In this document: in pieces, positions 15,252-27,654 of the stretch
Position numbering within the stretch: position 1 is the first letter of the stretch
Layout of the letters: each line of letters opens with the position of its first letter
Origin: Herminiimonas arsenitoxidans
GTDB taxonomy: Bacteria > Pseudomonadota > Gammaproteobacteria > Burkholderiales > Burkholderiaceae_D
Assembly (NCBI RefSeq): GCF_900130075.1
Contig: NZ_LT671418.1
Location: forward strand, 806,001-870,000
Length of the DNA: 64,000 bases
Reading direction: 5' to 3'
The notes under the pieces: generated by a model
Told to the model about the DNA's origin: nothing
The model's database searches: none
Seen by the model: only the letters and a program-made list of their open reading frames with translations
Program-made: the position numbers and the translations under genes

Positions 15252-15854
15252 ATGAAACGTCACATCATTGCAGTAGCCATTACATCAATGTTCGCTGTCG
15301 CAGCATTTGCTGGTGGTAATGGCCCACCTCCTCCATCACACATGCCAACGACAACAGCTGGTGTAAGTGCCGTTTCAACTGGCGGCAATGGCGGCGGCGG
15401 CGGTAGCGCAACCTCAGGAAATGTCACTGGCGGCGCAACCAACGGGGGCAATGCCAGCGGTGGCAATGCCTTTCAAATCAACAACGGTGGTCCAGCAAAC
15501 ACAGGCGGCAACTTTACGGCCACAGGCAGTACCAATTCAACCGGCGGTGCAACCGCAGCCAACACCAGTAGCAACGCAAGCGGTAGCGGCGGCGGCAGTT
15601 GGGGTCATAAAGGTAGTGGCGCTAAATCGGGACCAGCAGGCACGACGCAGGGCCTCAACGGTAATTCTGTGGCCGTAGGCGGACAAACAAATGCCTCCAC
15701 CGGTGATGCCAGCTCAGGCAGCAATAACGGCAACTACGCTGGCGATGGAAAATCGGTAACGATAGGTGGCGATACCAAGAGCGGTGCAGCATTCGGCGGC
15801 AATGGCGGCGCTGGCGGCAACTCTGGTGCTGCTGCATTTTCGCTTTCCCATTAG
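15252..15854 (+). CDS. Exported glycine/asparagine-rich protein
   Basis: 200 residues. A short Sec signal peptide (KRHIIAVAITSMFAVAAFAGG) leads into low-complexity sequence dominated by Gly, Ala, Asn, Ser and Thr. It is built of loose TGGNxx and SGGN repeats and carries no cysteine. No enzyme motif is visible. The composition suggests an extracellular matrix, surface-layer or biofilm protein, but that is inference. It is followed about 100 bases later by a second exported Gly/Ser-rich gene in the same orientation. The AGGAGAA ribosome site supports the start. Confidence 0.72.
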   Translation: MKRHIIAVAITSMFAVAAFAGGNGPPPPSHMPTTTAGVSAVSTGGNGGGGGSATSGNVTGGATNGGNASGGNAFQINNGGPANTGGNFTATGSTNSTGGATAANTSSNASGSGGGSWGHKGSGAKSGPAGTTQGLNGNSVAVGGQTNASTGDASSGSNNGNYAGDGKSVTIGGDTKSGAAFGGNGGAGGNSGAAAFSLSH

Positions 15855-15951
15855 TCGTTACGCAACCGACTACTGCTAAGGCAATCCGAAAGACAGGGGG
15901 AGAGCAATCTCTCTCCCTGAATTTCAAGAAACATAATGTGATGGAGTCGCC

Positions 15952-16680
15952 ATGAAAAGCAAAATTCTAGGTGTGCTGGCAGCCTCAATGTTCTTCGCCT
16001 TGCCAGCGTGGTCGGGAAACATGCATAACGGCTCCGGTTCCGGTTCATCTTCATCGTCCTCCGCAACAGGTGGCGCAGGTGGCGCAGGTGGTTCAGCAAC
16101 CGGCGGTTCAGCCACTGGTGGCTCTGCAACAGGTGGTTCTGGCGGCGCATCGAATGTAAACGTTTCAGTGAATTCAGGTTCTGGTAGCGGCGCATCACCA
16201 GCCGCAGTCGGACCAGTAGGTGCTCCCGGCAGCAGTGCCAACAATACGATGGCTACAGTCGATTACGGTGGCAGCTATACCGTCAAAAACGTACCTAGCA
16301 CGATTGCACCAGCATTGACGACCACACTTTCCGACACTTGCATGGGATCAGTATCGGCTGGTATATCAGCCGTTGGCTGGGGTCTGTCAGGTGGTACGAC
16401 TATGGTTGATGAAGCGTGCGTACGTCGTCTTGATTCACGTGAATTCCGTGCGATGGGATTAAATGATGTAGCACTCGCACTGCTATGCCAAAGCCCTGCC
16501 AATCGCAAAGCTGTTGAAGCAACTGGACGCACTTGTCCAGGCACGCAACCAGCTCAAGCAAAAGCTCCGGAACAAGGTGTAACAACCTATTCAGTCAACT
16601 CGCCACAATCGTCCGATGAATATACCGATCCTATCGTTCGCAGACGTATGGGACTGCCTGATTTATCAGCAACAAAATGA
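15952..16680 (+). CDS. Exported Gly/Ser-rich protein with conserved cysteine domain
   Basis: 242 residues. The signal peptide ends near ALPAWSG. Residues about 24-65 are a Gly/Ser-rich linker with tandem SATGG repeats. The C-terminal half is ordered, with VPSTIAPALTTTLSDTCMGS, then GWGLSGGTTMVDEACVRRLDSREFRAMG and ALLCQSPANRKA, a four-cysteine pattern. I recall similar domains in phage and plasmid-borne exported proteins but cannot name the family. It lies directly after the other Gly-rich gene, so both probably act together at the cell surface. The start follows a GGAG-like site. Confidence 0.72.
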   Translation: MKSKILGVLAASMFFALPAWSGNMHNGSGSGSSSSSSATGGAGGAGGSATGGSATGGSATGGSGGASNVNVSVNSGSGSGASPAAVGPVGAPGSSANNTMATVDYGGSYTVKNVPSTIAPALTTTLSDTCMGSVSAGISAVGWGLSGGTTMVDEACVRRLDSREFRAMGLNDVALALLCQSPANRKAVEATGRTCPGTQPAQAKAPEQGVTTYSVNSPQSSDEYTDPIVRRRMGLPDLSATK

Positions 16681-16736
16681 GATCTACTTTTCCGACGGTG
16701 TTGATGCGATAGAGAAAAGAAAGCAAAGGTCATGCG

Positions 16737-16994
16737 ATGAAGAAAGCAATAACCAGCGATCAAATCGCAGCAGCCTTGAAACAAGAGGAATTGGGCATGC
16801 CATTGAAAGATGTGATTCGACAAGCAGGTGTATCCGAACACACTTTTCTTGACTGGAAGAAACGTTATAGCGTCATGCCCGGCTTCCCTCATGATTTGAA
16901 ATGTCTGCAAGAAGAGAACATCAAGTTGAAACAAATCGTCGCTGAACTTGCTTTGGAAAATGCGCGTTTGAGAGACAAATTAAAAGAAAAATGA
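16737..16994 (+). CDS. Orphan IS3-type transposase OrfA-like HTH protein
   Basis: 85 residues. The N-terminal helix-turn-helix (TSDQIAAALKQEELGMPLKDVIRQAGVSEHTFLDWKKRY) and the C-terminal coiled coil (about 58-83, leucine-heptad pattern) are those of IS3-family OrfA (IS407-like group). No OrfB integrase frame, terminal inverted repeats or target duplication follow, so it is either a remnant or a domesticated DNA-binding protein. The coding frame is undamaged. It sits 56 bases after the Gly-rich exported gene on the same strand and may share its transcript. Confidence 0.75.
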   Translation: MKKAITSDQIAAALKQEELGMPLKDVIRQAGVSEHTFLDWKKRYSVMPGFPHDLKCLQEENIKLKQIVAELALENARLRDKLKEK

Positions 16995-17014
16995 CCATCC
17001 GAAATAACAGTTTA

Positions 17015-17049
17015 ATGACAGTGTCATGAAAATTTAAAGGCACTGTCAT
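17015..17049. repeat. Inverted repeat after the orphan OrfA-like gene
   Basis: ATGACAGTG (17015-17023) and CACTGTCAT (17041-17049) are perfect 9-base inverted repeats 17 bases apart. The left arm also forms TGACA-G-TGTCA by itself. It could be a binding site for the OrfA-like or GlxA-like protein, or a weak terminator; there is no T run. Confidence 0.5.
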
Positions 17050-17227
17050 CAAGCTTTTGAAAATGCAGAAATTAAATATTTTCTTTAAGCACATTTTAAG
17101 TTTGTAGTCGCAGCATCAGTATTAGACAGCGCCGATATTTTCTTTGAAACAATATGTTTCCCTGAAGAAATGAGCGCTCGATCAGCAAGCGATGGTAATA
17201 AAAATAGCAGCTTGATTGGAGATAAAA

Positions 17228-18355
17228 ATGGAACGGATGTCCTTCAAAATGCCGGCTCTGACCGACAACAAAAGATCCATCAAACATGTAGGCATTATTG
17301 TTTTCGAAGGGGTGATATTGGCGGACGTTATCGGCGCAGCAGATGTATTCGGCGTTGGTGACAAATTGATCTCTTCCGTCTTTGCTGGCGAGACAGGTTA
17401 TGCAATCTCCTTGTTATCGCTGTACGGCGGCATCGTACGATCTTCTGCCTCTGTCGAGATCATGACCTTGCCATTAACCTCCCATGATCCACAGTCATTT
17501 GATACCTTGCTGATCGCGAGTGGAACAGGCAATTTCAATGCATATCTCGAACCAGGCTTGATCGAATGGCTGCAAAAAGCGAAAAATAAAGTTCGCCGCA
17601 TAGGCGCGATATGCACAGGCGTATTTGTCATGGCAGCCGCTGGCTTGCTTGACAATCGTCGTGCCACTACACATTGGGCTCTACAGGACAAGTTGATACA
17701 CGAATTCCCGCAGATCAAGGTAGAACGAGAAGCGATGATGACGGAAGACGATGGGATTTTTACCGCTAGTGATGTCGGCATGGCTTCAGACATGGCACTC
17801 AGTTTTCTCGAAAACGACCTTGGTGTCAGCGTTGCCAAACGCGTCGCAGACAGTCTGGTTGTTTGTCAGCGTCGCCGCGACAACCCAACGGCAGTTCGTC
17901 CAGTGCGCTTAACTGAAACCTGCAAGAACAATAAAATCCAGCAAGCATCACGCTGGTTTATTGATCACATGGCAGAGCCGATCAACATCATTAACGCAGC
18001 TAATTTTGTATCGATGAGCGAGCGGAATTTTCAGCGTCAGTTCAAACGAGAGACTGGATGGACGCCACATGAATTTTTGTTACACCTCAGACTAGAGGCT
18101 GTACGACAGCAATTGACCGAAACGGATTTACCAGTCGATAAAATTGCTCGGCGCTGTGGTTTTTTAAATGGCGAACACGTATCAAAATTATTCCGAAAAC
18201 ATCTCTCGATTTCTCCTTGCGAATACCGCAGAAACGAAAGATCTGTACAAAAACAATTACTCTCTACGACACCACCGCAAGAACATCAATATGATGTCAG
18301 CCATCATCCTTGCGAATCGCCACAGCCAACAGCATCGTGTTCAATAAGATATTGA
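17228..18355 (+). CDS. GlxA-family transcriptional regulator (DJ-1/PfpI domain plus AraC HTH)
   Basis: 375 residues from the ATG at 17228, which has a GGAG ribosome site seven bases upstream; the longer frame from TTG 17216 contains that site. Residues about 20-185 are a DJ-1/PfpI-like domain with the nucleophile-elbow Cys in GAICTGVFVMAAAGLLDNRRATTHW. Residues about 235-335 hold two AraC helix-turn-helices (INAANFVSMSERNFQRQFKRETGWTPHEFL and VDKIARRCGFLNGEHVSKLFRKHL). A tail of about 45 residues rich in Gln, His and Pro follows, longer than usual. It probably activates nearby or distant genes in response to a small nitrogenous metabolite, as GlxA relatives do; the target is not evident. Confidence 0.87.
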   Translation: MERMSFKMPALTDNKRSIKHVGIIVFEGVILADVIGAADVFGVGDKLISSVFAGETGYAISLLSLYGGIVRSSASVEIMTLPLTSHDPQSFDTLLIASGTGNFNAYLEPGLIEWLQKAKNKVRRIGAICTGVFVMAAAGLLDNRRATTHWALQDKLIHEFPQIKVEREAMMTEDDGIFTASDVGMASDMALSFLENDLGVSVAKRVADSLVVCQRRRDNPTAVRPVRLTETCKNNKIQQASRWFIDHMAEPINIINAANFVSMSERNFQRQFKRETGWTPHEFLLHLRLEAVRQQLTETDLPVDKIARRCGFLNGEHVSKLFRKHLSISPCEYRRNERSVQKQLLSTTPPQEHQYDVSHHPCESPQPTASCSIRY

Positions 18356-18415
18356 ACTGCTGCCTGCCGTGACGTTTCTGGTACTGCTCAAACTAATTGA
18401 GTAATGATAAACGCG

Positions 18416-19111
18416 TTATTTCAACGCGCCGAATACCTTGCCCAGAATTGCGCTACCGGAACCAACAGGATCAGCACGAATGGCTTTTTCTTCCTCGGCG
18501 ATCATTGTGTACAAGCCATCCAGTGCGCGCTTGGTTACGTAACCTTCTACGGTCGTTTCATCTTTCGATACCAAGCCGCTAGAACCAGCCTTACCCATCA
18601 CAGCGTTGTACTGCGCTGAGAGGCCGTTCTTATCAGTGATCTTCTTCACCACAGGCAGGAATTGCTCGTTCAATGGCGTCGCTGTTTTTTGGCGGAAGAA
18701 ATCAGTAACTGCGGTATCGCCGCCAGTCAAAATATTTTTAGCATCGGTGACCGACATCGACTTGACTGCATTCAGCAATAAAGGCTTGGCCAGAGAGACT
18801 GCAGATTCTGCGGCGTGATTCATCGATACCGTCAGCTCATCCACTTTCTTACCTTGCCCTGTCATGCGCAGGATAGGCATCGCTTTTTCCATCACGCTAG
18901 GCACGCCAATTTTTACTTTTGGATTATTCAGAAAACCGTTCTCTACACCCAGTTTGGACACAGCAACTGTGGCACCTTTTTCCAGTGCCGCCTTCACGCC
19001 GCTGGATGCATCCGTGTTACTGAGATCACTCAAGGACAAGGCAAAAGCAGCGGAAGCGATCAAGCCCAACGAGACTGTTAGAGCCGTTTTAGAGAAATGA
19101 TGAATAGACAT
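18416..19111 (-). CDS. Exported DUF4197 protein
   Basis: 231 residues. A signal peptide (to about AAFALS) is followed by a helical protein of the DUF4197 family: LSNTDASSGVKAALEKGATVAVSKLG, FLNNPKVKIGVP, then ALDGLYTMIAEEEKAIRADPVGSGSAILGKVFG. It is widespread in Proteobacteria as a periplasmic protein of unknown function. A strong GAGGAGG ribosome site precedes the ATG. It lies just downstream of the exported DNA ligase gene on the same strand (about 45 bases), possibly co-transcribed. Confidence 0.85.
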   Translation of the reverse strand: MSIHHFSKTALTVSLGLIASAAFALSLSDLSNTDASSGVKAALEKGATVAVSKLGVENGFLNNPKVKIGVPSVMEKAMPILRMTGQGKKVDELTVSMNHAAESAVSLAKPLLLNAVKSMSVTDAKNILTGGDTAVTDFFRQKTATPLNEQFLPVVKKITDKNGLSAQYNAVMGKAGSSGLVSKDETTVEGYVTKRALDGLYTMIAEEEKAIRADPVGSGSAILGKVFGALK

Positions 19112-19156
19112 GGTGCCTCCTCAATAAATAACGATGAATGGAATAATGCACTCTTT

Positions 19157-20128
19157 TTATTTCAACGACGTGTTGTTTACTGCATTTAAATCATCACGAC
19201 TACGCACAAAGCTGGCAAAACGTGGAATGCCACTGTCATTCAAACCTCGGTAACGATACGTCACCAAACTACCAATGGGCGGTGGCGCCTCTCTTTGCGC
19301 ATCGCTCAATCCGGTACCCAGTTTAAAACGTTGTCCTGTTGCTGTCTCTACCAATAATGCACCAAGCCGTCCTTGATGCTTACCTTTTCCCGGCACATAG
19401 GCAATAACTTTGGCTTCTGCATCTTCATGCAATTTAACTTTGAGTAAATCATCATTACGTTCAGCACGATACAGCGAAGAGCCACGGTGCAGCATTAATC
19501 CTTCTCCTCCCTCCTTCGTCGTCACTTTCAACAACTGCTGCAAAGCACGATGGTCGCTTACCTTGAATTGCTTGACAGCCTGCACCCATGGCAAAGCCAA
19601 TTTGTTCACCGTGGATTGCAATACAGGCAAACGTTGATCGAAGCTTCCTGCATGTGCAGGTAGATCAAACACCATGAAACGCATTCTGCGCCAGGCAGCA
19701 TCATCAGGCACTTGACGACGTGCGGTAGAAACCGCCTCAGAGAATTTGCCGCGCCCTGCCCACAACTCGCCGTCTAATGGCATCTTCGGCCAGCCTGCAA
19801 TAAACCATGCGGGTGGATGAATAAGCTCACCACCACGCGTCAGCAATTTCTCGCCATCCCAATAAGCGCGTATGCCATCGTATTTTTCGCTCACCCAGTA
19901 ATCGTTCAAATCAACGCCGGGATGATAGGCGTTCGCCAGCATGACGGGAGCGGGATTACTTTGTCCCTGCGCCGATGAGAACGAGGCAAGGAAGACGAAG
20001 GCAAGCGCACATACAGCGATGCGCAATATCACCTTCTTTATATGAAAGGAGTCATTTATAGAGTTACTGTAGGAAAAGGCCATTGTGCGTTTGGAAGAAA
20101 ACATCGTTAAGAAGAGATCACTCTGCAT
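19157..20128 (-). CDS. Exported ATP-dependent DNA ligase (LigE type)
   Basis: The catalytic core has motif I EKYDGIRAYW (the Lys that takes AMP), LDGELW (motif III-like), GEGLMLHR and LLKVKLHEDAEAKVI (motifs IV-V), followed by a small OB domain. Length and domain content match the LigE group, which lacks accessory domains. A hydrophobic segment (RIAVCALAFVFLASFSSAQG) ahead of the core is a Sec signal peptide, as in periplasmic LigE, suggesting a role in nick sealing of DNA during uptake. The annotated start (20128) leaves an overlong pre-signal stretch; a later start, such as the Met of MAFSYS or the TTG just before RIAVC (with AAGG upstream), is plausible. Confidence 0.85.
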   Translation of the reverse strand: MQSDLFLTMFSSKRTMAFSYSNSINDSFHIKKVILRIAVCALAFVFLASFSSAQGQSNPAPVMLANAYHPGVDLNDYWVSEKYDGIRAYWDGEKLLTRGGELIHPPAWFIAGWPKMPLDGELWAGRGKFSEAVSTARRQVPDDAAWRRMRFMVFDLPAHAGSFDQRLPVLQSTVNKLALPWVQAVKQFKVSDHRALQQLLKVTTKEGGEGLMLHRGSSLYRAERNDDLLKVKLHEDAEAKVIAYVPGKGKHQGRLGALLVETATGQRFKLGTGLSDAQREAPPPIGSLVTYRYRGLNDSGIPRFASFVRSRDDLNAVNNTSLK

Positions 20129-20298
20129 GATCGATATTTACTTAATATTATCGCAACAATCGTTCCTTGGACATTTCGCTGGCATCTCATCCCATTTTGA
20201 AGATAGAGGTAACATGAAGCAGCCTAGGCAATAGCCACGAACACCCATCATTAATTAGCTCACAGACCTTTCATATCTTCAACGAAGGATTCAATACC

Positions 20299-21093
20299 AT
20301 GAACATCGATCTCTCCGGAAAAACTGCCATCGTCACCGGCTCCACGGCCGGCATCGGTTACGCCATCGCCAAAGGTTTGGCGCAAGCCGGTGCTGAAGTC
20401 ACCGTCAATGGTCGTACCGCAGCAGCTGTTCAACGTGCTGTCGCTCAATTGAAGGCTGAAGTACCAGAAGCAGAAATTCTGGGGATCGCGGCCGATGTCG
20501 GCACCGCAGATGGCTGCGCGATTCTGGTCGAGGCACAACCGGCTACCGATATCTTGGTCAACAATGTCGGCATCTATGGCCCACAGGATTTCTTCGATAT
20601 TCCGGATGAGGAATGGTCACGTTTCTTCGAAGTGAATGTGATGTCAGGCGTGCGCCTATCCCGCGCTTATCTTCCCGGCATGGTGCAACATCAATGGGGA
20701 CGTGTGATCTTCCTGTCTTCAGAATCAGCGTTGAACATTCCAGCAGACATGATTCATTATGGCTTCACCAAGACATCGAATCTATCGATCTCGCGCGGCT
20801 TGGCCAAACGCGTCGCCGGCACCGGCGTGACCGTCAACGCGATACTGCCCGGCCCTACTTTGTCGGATGGCGTGGAAGCGATGCTGAAAACAGAACAGCT
20901 TGCCAGTGGAAAAACGATGGAAGAAACCGCGGCCGCATTCGTGATGAAGCACAGACCTAGCTCCATCATCCAGCGCGCAGCAACCGTGGAAGAAGTGGCA
21001 AATCTGGTTGTCTACACCGCATCCATGCAAGCGTCCGCCACAACAGGCGCCGCACTCAGAGTTGATGGTGGCGTAGTCGATACATTGGCTTGA
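20299..21093 (+). CDS. Short-chain dehydrogenase/reductase
   Basis: 264 residues. The TGSTAGIGYAIA cofactor loop sits at about 14-25, NNVG at about 92, the catalytic Ser in FLSSES and the YGFTK pair complete the SDR active site, and GPT follows the NAIL strand. It resembles FabG-like oxidoreductases of broad substrate range. It stands alone with its own ribosome site (AAGGA) and is convergent with the efflux operon, separated by a strong hairpin. The substrate is unknown. Confidence 0.88.
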   Translation: MNIDLSGKTAIVTGSTAGIGYAIAKGLAQAGAEVTVNGRTAAAVQRAVAQLKAEVPEAEILGIAADVGTADGCAILVEAQPATDILVNNVGIYGPQDFFDIPDEEWSRFFEVNVMSGVRLSRAYLPGMVQHQWGRVIFLSSESALNIPADMIHYGFTKTSNLSISRGLAKRVAGTGVTVNAILPGPTLSDGVEAMLKTEQLASGKTMEETAAAFVMKHRPSSIIQRAATVEEVANLVVYTASMQASATTGAALRVDGGVVDTLA

Positions 21094-21112
21094 TTTAATA
21101 CTTGAACCAATA

Positions 21113-21156
21113 AAAATGCCACGCCGACTGGAACTATGCGTTCCAATCGGCGTGGC
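21113..21156 (-). terminator. Strong terminator after the efflux operon
   Basis: GCCACGCCGA (21118-21127) and TCGGCGTGGC (21147-21156) anchor a stem of about 17 bp. On the reverse strand it is followed by a TTTTTA tract, so it ends the efflux operon, and it may also stop the convergent SDR transcript. Confidence 0.8.
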
Positions 21157-21175
21157 AACAATGCGACTTTCTGAC

Positions 21176-22623
21176 TTACTGCTTGGCTGCTAGAGCCACA
21201 CCTTCTTTAGCTGGTATCGGATCCCAACCACCGCCCAGCGCACGTATCAATCCAACCGATGCAACTGCACGCTGACCTGTGCTGCGTATCTTCGAACGTT
21301 GTGATGACAAGCTGGAACGCTGCGCATCAATCACTTCGAAATAACTGGCCGAACCATAGCGATAACGTGAGTCAGCCAGACGCGTTGCGAGCTGTGCCGA
21401 TTTGACCGCTTGATCTTCAAATTGAATCTGTCTATCCAGCGTGCGCAATGCACTCAGGTTATCTTCAACATCCTGAAAACCGACCAATACTTGCTGTCTA
21501 TAGTTGGCAACCAGTGCTTCGTAATTGGCATCCGCACGTTCCAGATTCGAGCGATTACGGCCACCATCGAACAGCGGCATGCTCAACATGGTGCCGACCA
21601 CAGGTCCCAACATCCAGCTACGGCTGGACCATTTGAACAAATCGCGTAACTCATTCGATTCGTAACCAGCAGATCCTGTCAGCAACAGTTTCGGAAAGAA
21701 TGCCGCCTTCGCTGCACCTATACGTGCACTGGATGCAGCCAGTTGACGCTGTGCCTGTGCAATATCAGGACGACGCTCCAGCAGATCGGATGGCAAGCCA
21801 GCCGGCACATTGACGATAGGTGCGGCCAATGGTGCCACTGCCAAAGTGAATTCGGCCGGAGCCTTGCCGAGCAAAATCGCCAGCGCGTGATCACGTTGCG
21901 CACGTTGACGCTTCACGCCTTCCAACTCGGCGCTGGTGGTTGCCCATTCCGTCTTGGCCTGCGCGACATCCAGCTCACTGGTATCACCGGCATCGAATCT
22001 GCGCTGCGTCAGATCCAATGCTTCCTGCCGCAAAGCGACCGTTTTCTGCAATACATCCAACTCGGAATCCAGCGAACGTATCGTGAAGTATTGCTGCGCC
22101 ACGTCGGACTGCAAAGCCAGCAAGACCGAGCGATACGCCGCTTCCTGCCCTTGTGCATCCAGTCTGGCTGCACGACTCGCGTCGGACAAGCGACCAAACA
22201 GATCAACTTCATAAGAGAAGCTCAAAGGTGCGCTGTACTGCGTAGAGATCGATTGGCTGTTGCCGGTACGTGTAGGGCCGACACCAACATCCACTTGCAC
22301 GCCGCGATCAGCATTAACGACGCCCGCAGCAGCACGTGCATCTTTCACACGCGCCAGAGCCATCGCCAGATTCAAGTTCGCGTTGCTGGCTTCCACAATC
22401 AGGGCACTCAAATTGTCATCGCCAAACACTACCCACCATTCGCCTCTGTCTTTGCTATCGGCCGGCATAGCCAGCTTCCATGCGCCATCCAGTGCTTCTG
22501 CCTGTTCACGATATTGCGTAGGCAAATCCAGTTTCAGTTGCTCTGGTGGTTTGGCCGTCGAGCAACCGGCCAACACCAGCGCAGCTACCAGCGTGGTCAG
22601 GGATAAATTAAATTTCGTCATCA

Positions 22624-22624
<1 letters not shown>
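21176..22624 (-). CDS. Outer-membrane factor of RND efflux system (OprM/NodT family lipoprotein)
   Basis: 482 residues. The lipobox LVLAGCS gives lipid attachment at Cys20. The duplicated TolC-like repeats are visible: the N-terminal half has LALARVKDARAAAGV and SYEVDLFGRLSDASRAARLD, and the C-terminal half LLERRPDIAQAQRQLAASSARIGAAKAAFFPKLLLTGSAGY. It forms the trimeric outer-membrane exit duct of the tripartite pump. The RND gene stop overlaps its first ATG (TAATGATG); the second ATG at 22621 has the better GAGGTG spacing. Last gene of the operon, before a strong hairpin terminator. Confidence 0.92.
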
Positions 22625-25842
<3,218 letters not shown>

Positions 25843-25897
25843 TTCAGTTTTTCTTCTTAAATGTGGGGAGCGGAGTCAGCTACTGTCGGGTTCCGAT

Positions 25898-27124
25898 TTA
25901 GTTGACTGCGCTGGAAGCTGCCTGCCCTGCCGGCTTCACTGTATTTGCACTGGCCACACGTGCATCCATCTTCACGACTTCCGGTGTAACGGTGTCATTC
26001 GGGCGTATGCGTTGCAAGCCGTTGACGACGATGCGCTCATCCTTTTGCAAGCCGCTACGCACGATGCGCAAACCGTCAACGATAGGACCCAGGCTGACCG
26101 GACGATAGATCACCTTATTATCGGCACCGACTACCATCACGTATTTCTTGTCCTGATCGGTACCGACTGCCTTGTCGTCAATCAACAAGGCATTCTTCGC
26201 GTTTGCATCACCGGTGCGTACCCGTGCATACATGCCTGGTGTCAACGTGCCATCTTCGTTATTGAATACAGCGCGTACACGTATCGTGCCGGAACCGGTA
26301 TCGAGACGGTTATCGAAAGACTTCACATTGCCGTTGCGCGGATAACCTTCTTCACTGGTCAAGCCGATGGAGACCGGAATCTTGTTGACACCACTATTAC
26401 CAACCGTGCCATTACCGGCGTAACGAATATAAGTAGGTTCATCGATTTCGAAATTGACATAGACCGGCGATACAGAAACGACGGTAGTCAGCGTCGGTGC
26501 AGTCGGGCCAGTCGCAACCAGGTTGCCCACCGTAATTTCTGCACGCGAGACGCGACCAGCTACCGGTGCGGTGATTTCGGTGTATTGCAGGTTCAGGCGT
26601 GCAGTCTGTACGGCAGCATCGGCGGCTTTCAGATTGGCATCGGCTTCCTGGTAGGCGTTTTCACGCGTATCCAATTCACGCTGTGCCACCGCACGTTCTT
26701 CCAGCAAGCGTTTGGTACGATCCAATTCTGTTTTGGATAAAGCCAAACGTGCAGCGGCACCGGCACGCGCTGCTTCGGCACGCGCAAGTTCGGCTTTATA
26801 AGGACGTGGATCGATGGTGAACAGCAAAGCGCCCTTCTTCACCAATTGCCCTTCCTGAAAATGCACGACATCTATCGTGCCGGAAACCCGTGGGCGAATT
26901 TCAACACGCTCAACGGCTTCGACGCGACCGGAAAAATCATCCCACTCTGTTACTGAGCGTTCCAACACATTGGCGACTGTTACGCCAACCGCTGCAGGCG
27001 CTGCAACTGGCGGTTTTTCTGCGCGACCAGTCAGAGAAATTGTCGCCGCGCCGGCGATGATGAGGATGCCCGCGGCAATCGCGATGGTACTGCGGGAAAA
27101 ACGTGGTGTAGTTGATACTTTCAT
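25898..27124 (-). CDS. RND efflux membrane-fusion (adaptor) protein, AcrA/MexE-like
   Basis: 408 residues from the ATG at 27124, chosen because AGGGA lies six bases upstream; earlier in-frame ATGs exist at 27130 and 27151. An N-terminal hydrophobic anchor or signal (STIAIAAGILIIAGAATISL) is followed by the lipoyl half-motif EIRPRVSGTIDVVHFQEGQLVKKGALLFTID, an alpha hairpin (about 100-165) and the matching second lipoyl half TEITAPVAGRVSRAEITVGNLV. It links the inner-membrane pump to the outer-membrane duct. First gene of the operon. Confidence 0.93.
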   Translation of the reverse strand: MKVSTTPRFSRSTIAIAAGILIIAGAATISLTGRAEKPPVAAPAAVGVTVANVLERSVTEWDDFSGRVEAVERVEIRPRVSGTIDVVHFQEGQLVKKGALLFTIDPRPYKAELARAEAARAGAAARLALSKTELDRTKRLLEERAVAQRELDTRENAYQEADANLKAADAAVQTARLNLQYTEITAPVAGRVSRAEITVGNLVATGPTAPTLTTVVSVSPVYVNFEIDEPTYIRYAGNGTVGNSGVNKIPVSIGLTSEEGYPRNGNVKSFDNRLDTGSGTIRVRAVFNNEDGTLTPGMYARVRTGDANAKNALLIDDKAVGTDQDKKYVMVVGADNKVIYRPVSLGPIVDGLRIVRSGLQKDERIVVNGLQRIRPNDTVTPEVVKMDARVASANTVKPAGQAASSAVN

Positions 27125-27278
27125 TTTCATTCCCTGAAATGTGATCTGCAAAAAGATGATCTGTAAGAAATAATGCTTGCCACTAATTGGCTAATGTTTG
27201 AACCGATACATGCGTAAGCATCAACATCGCGATGCAGCTCCCCCGCGGCGAGATGTTTTCAGCGCAGTTATAAAATCG

Positions 27279-27314
27279 ACAAAAAATGCGGATTGCCAGC
27301 CAGCATCCGCATTT
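27279..27314 (-). terminator. Terminator of the 60-residue exported protein gene
   Basis: AAATGCGGAT (27284-27293) and ATCCGCATTT (27305-27314) form a perfect 10-bp stem. On the reverse strand the stem runs into a T tract. It separates the small gene from the efflux operon. Confidence 0.75.
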
Positions 27315-27345
27315 AGTGGCATCATGTCGGTCTTGTGCATGACTG

Positions 27346-27528
27346 TTAGCGCTTTGCCGCTACCGATTGCCCAAAGTTACCAAGCGATACCGTCGCACCA
27401 GCCAGCACGCCACCACCTGTCAAGGCACTGTCGTAAATCATGTCTTGCAGCGCGTCGTTATGCATCGCAGCAGACAATGCGAAGGTACTGGCAGCAATAA
27501 TGGTGATTTGATAGAGACGGTTTTTCAT
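27346..27528 (-). CDS. Small exported protein of unknown function (60 residues)
   Basis: From the ATG at 27528 the protein begins KNRLYQITIIAASTFALSAAM, a clean signal peptide, followed by about 38 mostly small and polar residues (DALQDMIYDSALTGGGVLAGATVSLGNFG). The open frame continues upstream to 27660, but that part looks random. The ribosome site is weak. It lies between the RND efflux operon and the TetR regulator, ends in its own terminator, and its promoter region is shared with the TetR gene. Regulation by the same TetR protein is likely. No family recognised. Confidence 0.6.
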   Translation of the reverse strand: MKNRLYQITIIAASTFALSAAMHNDALQDMIYDSALTGGGVLAGATVSLGNFGQSVAAKR

Positions 27529-27654
27529 TTGGCACACTCGCTTTTGATTACACAGACAAAAAATATTGATAGATAGAAACTGAGACAAAAACCAAAACGG
27601 CGTTTTGCCTAAAGCAACGCAATAAAAATATTTCCGATTCATGTCACTTTTATA

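Noticed and set aside
16060..16145. Tandem short repeats as a possible CRISPR array
   Set aside because: They are in-frame SATGG codon repeats inside a secreted protein gene, without spacers.
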